Assembly: GCA_001640655.1 (NCBI GenBank) | Contig: LXGT01000003.1 | Location: 124,001-188,000 of the forward strand | Direction of reading: 5' to 3' | Length of the DNA stretch: 64,000 bases | Source: Endoconidiophora laricicola | Lineage: Eukaryota > Ascomycota > Sordariomycetes > Microascales > Ceratocystidaceae | Shown here: positions 60,333-64,000 of the stretch, in pieces | Layout of the letters: each line of letters begins with the position of its first letter | How positions within the stretch are numbered: the stretch's first letter is position 1 | The notes under the pieces: generated by a model | Told to the model about the DNA's origin: nothing | The model's database searches: none | The model's input: the letters and a program-made list of their open reading frames with translations, nothing else | Program-made: the position numbers and the translations under genes

Positions 60333-61347
60333 ACGAGAATTTTATGTCTGTACGTGTGCATGTTTTCTCGCTCGCCGTCCTATGTTCCAGGTAGTTTTCA
60401 ATTTTTGTTATCTCTTTTGCTTTCTGACTAATCTTGCTATGCCTTTCTTTTTTATTTAATTATTCTAGTACCCTTTTTTTGACCTAGCAGGGCGTTTATT
60501 CGGATGGTATCCCGACTCTTGGCGCAGAAGGCGGATCTCCAAGTTCAAAGTTAGAGCGGCCTCGTCTTCTTGATTTGTTTTTCAAAATTTACAATTTATA
60601 TTCTTCAGTTTAACAGGAATCCATATATCATCACATCATAGTTTTTTTTTTTTTTTCAGTGATAAAATCTGCCCCCAGTACCCAGAGATGATCATCATGC
60701 CATTGTTGTTCAATTCCTTAAGCAACGAAACCAAAAATGTGACGTCGTAGCCTAATCAAGGGCCGCCTGACACTTCTTTCATCTCTATCTTTCTTTATAG
60801 GGTTCTTCCTGATTTCTCTTCCGCCCTATTAGTAGGATCAAGAGGAACCATAAGATTCGTTTCCAGCATCTGATGTGCCCACCTTACACGTTATATCGCC
60901 TTAATCTCTTTACCTAAATGAAAAAGAAAAGAAGTATACAGGTCAACGTCAGGTTATTTTTTCCCCTCTCTTTGTCAGCCCTGCTTTTCTGCTTTAACTC
61001 CTGTTCACTTTTCTGTCCGTCTGATATTTTCTGAAGATCTGATTTTTTATCACCTTCAGTTATCTGTTATATCTGACACTAAATTGCCGTTCCGGTACCT
61101 GTCCTGTGTCCTTCTTTTCGATCATATTCGCTTGCCTTTATGTATATATATATATATGTACTTTTTTTTATCTTCATTACGTAGTATCTATCCGTCGTGA
61201 TAATACAGAGCCACGTTCACGTTGCTGAAACAAGCTACGGTAACCTTAGTCACTCTGGTACCGACTCAAGTCTTGTGTCTTTCGATTTCATTTAAATCTA
61301 AGTGAAGTTTCTCTCTTGTTTTTTTTTCCCTTTACTTTGTTCTTCAC
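60333..61347. other. 1-kb T/C-rich spacer
   Basis: T- and C-rich plus strand with a (TA)n tract at about 61141-61157. It probably contains the sirtuin 3' end and the promoter/leader of the small basic protein. No gene is supported. Confidence 0.5.
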
Positions 61348-61854
61348 ATGTCCCATCAACCACGCCCTAGGAAACAATTGCGGTCTTCTATCCCTGCAGT
61401 TGCTACTAGTAACACCGCACGGCAAGCCTCACGCAGTCGACCAGCAAAACATGGCACTAAAAGCCAAATAGCCCAACAGCAATACCGGCAAAATCAGCGC
61501 AAGAACGAGCGGCAACAACAACAACAGCAACAGTCCCATCAGCGTAAGCACCAGCATCAAAAACAGGAACAATATCTAAAGGAACAAGACCCAGATCACC
61601 AATCGCCGCGTCGGTATCGGCATAGGCGCAATCAGAGCCAGAGTCGGCATCGGGGCCGGAAACGGAGTCGGAGTCACAGCCAGCGGCCACGGACTGCGTC
61701 CCAACTCCGAGATCCGATGAGGCGGAAAAGCCGCGCTGGTGATGGGTCACAGAAACATCAGTCGGCGTCGTTTAAGCGGACTACCTATTCTGGGCCTGGC
61801 AGGTTGAAGATACGACATACACGGTACAGAGGGGCGTGCTGTGTGGTATCATAA
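61348..61854 (+). CDS. Small basic Gln/Arg-rich protein with C-terminal CaaX box
   Basis: Intronless 168-aa predicted protein, unknown. The first 60 residues are basic with a polyQ run, followed by His/Gln-rich and Arg/Ser-rich (RS-like) stretches. The C terminus reads KIRHTRYRGACCVVS. CVVS is a CaaX prenylation motif; Ser at X favours farnesylation by established rules. It is directly preceded by another Cys (possible palmitoylation) and a basic patch, the usual three-part plasma-membrane anchor. Low complexity makes the open frame less certain, but the precise ending argues it is real. Confidence 0.5.
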   Translation: MSHQPRPRKQLRSSIPAVATSNTARQASRSRPAKHGTKSQIAQQQYRQNQRKNERQQQQQQQSHQRKHQHQKQEQYLKEQDPDHQSPRRYRHRRNQSQSRHRGRKRSRSHSQRPRTASQLRDPMRRKSRAGDGSQKHQSASFKRTTYSGPGRLKIRHTRYRGACCVVS

Positions 61855-62830
61855 TGGGTTAGGGTTATCGGTGTATAGGTAAGGGTTTAAGATGGTAAGC
61901 TAATGAGCTTGACGAGATTAAGACATAATTGAGATGAAACAAACTTCTTTTTTTTTATTCAGTAATCTTACTCAGTTTCTAGAACTATGAAGATAGCTAG
62001 GCAAGTCCTAGCCCACTATAGACACAAAGTAAACAGAAATCAAACACGAAAGTTGAGCCCCGCCGAAGCAGAATATAGGTCGTGAACTGGCCGAAACTAG
62101 CACCGATATGCGGTCCCTCCGATAGAGAATACCATAGTCATCCTACATCTAAGTTAGAGTTGGGATTTTTTTTTTTGGAGGGGGGAGTTTCTTTGGCTAT
62201 CGAGGATCTAGAAGGTCCTTTTACCTGGAAAGGGTGAAGAAAAAGTATATGGTAGCGGACTACTCCTGGCCTGGCCTGAGAAGGGCTGCAGCTCGACTAA
62301 GTACTTAGCCGACAGAGCATCTTTTAGGCATTGTTTTTTGGGGTTTCTACTTTATCTTGCCCCTGAGCCGCCAATATTCTGTATGGTCAACCTGATGCTT
62401 CTGTCTAACAGTTGGTTCCAAAGTCATGAAGTTATCATCACAGCCCGCCTGCCAAGCCACAGCATTTGCCGCAACTGGCATACGCTCTGACTCAGCACAC
62501 CCCGTAATCTAGTTGCGATTTAGTTAAACGTAGGCAACTATGCTTTAGCTCTCAGACACCTTCATTGCTCGTCACATCGTCATCGATGCTTCTCCTCCTC
62601 TTAATCTTGTTATTACGAAACAGCTTACGATCCAATCTATCAACGCAGCTTCAAGAAAAAAGCTGCCTTTTTTGGTCTAATTTCACAGAGCAGCGACCCT
62701 CAAACTCCGATCTATTTTGCCGTCTTCTTTTTGCCCTGTGTATATTCCTTCTATCTATCTTCTGCCATCTTCCAATCCCATTCGGTGCGAAGCTTCGGAG
62801 ACTCTTGATTGCCTTTTTATCGTCGCAATC
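61855..62830. other. Spacer upstream of the Serinc gene
   Basis: Contains a reverse-oriented short retroposon copy (61947-61995) and the C/T-rich leader of the Serinc gene. No other feature is supported. Confidence 0.5.
61947..61995 (-). mobile_element. Ultra-short poly(A)-tailed retroposon, copy 5
   Basis: On the minus strand TATCTTCATAGTTCTAGAAA then CTGAGTAAGATTACTGAAT plus an A-run. It matches the copy at 9602 at nearly all positions and starts at the same base. No obvious target duplication remains. Confidence 0.65.
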
Positions 62831-64000
62831 ATGGGCGTTGTCGCGTCGCTGCCATTTTTAGCCTTGCCTGGCGCGGGGACTGTAAGGCCACCCATATCTG
62901 TCTAGCCTCGCTCACACTTTGTGTTCGTGTCTCTTGGGCATATCTTATGCATCTCCGAAGCAAATCTAACCCGTCTTTCATCTTATAGATCATGTCCTTT
63001 GTCGGCAGTTGCTGCGGCGCCGCCACATGTTCTATGGTGTGCAGTGCCTGCGGTAAATGCGGCAACAGCATTGCAACCCGTATCGCCTATGCCATGATGT
63101 TGCTGGTCAACTCGATCCTGGCATGGATCATGCTCACGCCATGGGCTATTGAGAAACTACAGCATCTCACCTTCAACTACGTCAAAATCACGTGTCCAAA
63201 CGGCCAGTGTCACGGCTGGCTGGCCGCCCATCGCGTATCGTTTGCCCTCGGCATCTTTCACTTGATTTTGGCAAGTTTGCTAGTCGGCGTAACATCGTCA
63301 AAGCAGCCGCGCGCCGTGCTTCAAAATGCCTATTGGGGTCCCAAAATCGGCCTGTGGCTGCTGCTCATCGTCGTGTCGTTCCTGATCCCCGATAGCTTCT
63401 TTATGTTCTGGGGCAACTACGTAGCGCTGATCAGCGGCATGCTATTCCTCATACTGGGTCTTGTACTTCTCATCGACCTCGCCCATAATTGGGCTGAGTA
63501 CTGCCTAGAGCAGATCGAAGAGAACGAGGACTCGCGTCTGTGGCGCACCGTGCTGATCGGCTCGACACTGGGTATGTACGTTGCATCGTTAGCCATGACC
63601 ATTGTGCAATACATCTTCTTCGCTAATGGCGACTGCTCCATGAACCAGGCCGCCATTACCATCAACTTCTTGCTATGGCTCATCGTGTCCATTGTATCTG
63701 TGCAGCCCGCCATTCAGGAATACAACCCGCGCGCTGGCCTAGCCCAATCCGCCATGGTCGCCGTTTACTGCACCTATCTCACTATGTCTGCCGTCAGCAT
63801 GGAGCCCGACGACAAGCACTGCAACCCGCTAGTGCGTGCCCAGGGCACCCGGACCACCTCAGTTGTCATCGGCGCCTTAGTCACCATGCTAACCGTAGCC
63901 TACACCACTACGCGTGCTGCCACCCAAAGCCTAGGGCTCAACCACGACGGCGGTGGCGCCATCCGTCTCTCTGACGATGAGCACGACATGGTGGTCACGT
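62831..64000 (+). CDS. TMS1: Serine incorporator (TMS1/Serinc family), 3' truncated by window
   Basis: Exons 62831-62881 and 62989 to beyond 64000; the 107-bp intron has a GTAAGG donor and is phase 0. About 354 residues are visible and the gene continues past the window. The N terminus MGVVASLPFLAL continues into GSCCGAATCSMVCSACGKCG, the Cys-rich start characteristic of the family. About nine hydrophobic helices are visible, including NSILAWIMLTPW, LGIFHLILASLLVGV, GLWLLLIVVSFLIPDSFF and WAEYCLEQIEENED after a long helix. The conserved FMFWGNYVALISG and LTMSAVSMEP segments are intact. Serinc/Tms1 proteins are polytopic membrane proteins linked to serine incorporation into membrane lipids and, more recently, to lipid scrambling. 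The mature role in this fungus is inferred from family only. Confidence 0.95.

Noticed and set aside
1..64000. CRISPR arrays, prokaryotic operons, prophage
   Set aside because: No direct-repeat/spacer arrays; introns and gene families show the DNA is eukaryotic nuclear.

Overview
This window is nuclear DNA from a fungus, most likely a filamentous ascomycete (Pezizomycotina or a near relative). The genes have few, short introns (mostly 38-110 bp) with GTAAGT/GTATGT donors and CTAAC branch sites. The gene set is fungal (MET22/HAL2, MCM10, the DASH subunit DUO1, PBY1, PMC1, a SIR2-type sirtuin). The MET22, SCYL2, MCM10 and PMC1 reading frames resemble the filamentous ascomycete versions I remember. 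The class cannot be fixed from the sequence alone. Genes are well separated, with AT-rich, microsatellite-bearing spacers up to 9.3 kb long.

Layout, left to right. A very large multipass membrane protein with tryptophan-motif and DWAAAL repeats (1208-7442, minus). A gene-poor block with tiny retroposons (7.4-11.6 kb). A membrane protein fused to a spermidine-synthase-like methyltransferase fold (11613-13481, minus). A secreted SURNod19-like protein (14533-15642). The 3',5'-bisphosphate nucleotidase MET22 (16354-17415). The SCYL2-type pseudokinase (18142-21339). MCM10 (24486-27429, minus), divergent from the RNase H2 B subunit (28254-29600). DUO1 (29877-30734, minus), divergent from an uncharacterised disordered protein (32497-33849). 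PBY1 (36599-39285). A 9.3 kb stretch without a supported gene that holds repeats and a tRNA-like SINE. The vacuolar-type calcium pump PMC1 (48632-52840). An orphan protein (55549-56448). A SIR2 sirtuin with a GC-AG intron (58560-60332). A small basic protein ending in a CaaX box (61348-61854). The 5' part of a serine-incorporator (TMS1/Serinc) gene that runs off the right edge.

Genes that work together: MCM10 and RNase H2B act in DNA replication and genome maintenance and share one intergenic region. That region carries three MluI cell-cycle boxes (ACGCGT) at an exact 12-bp spacing beside a CCAAT box. The same CCAAT-plus-MCB arrangement recurs between DUO1 and the uncharacterised gene to its right, which suggests a locally shared G1/S expression programme. 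Most gene models below were spliced by hand. Each exon junction was tested for reading-frame closure, and exon coordinates are given.

The most unusual signals are a family of about 40-nt poly(A)-tailed insertions with a constant 5' end and, in two copies, clear target-site duplications; the repeat architecture of the giant membrane protein; and the CCAAT/MCB promoters.
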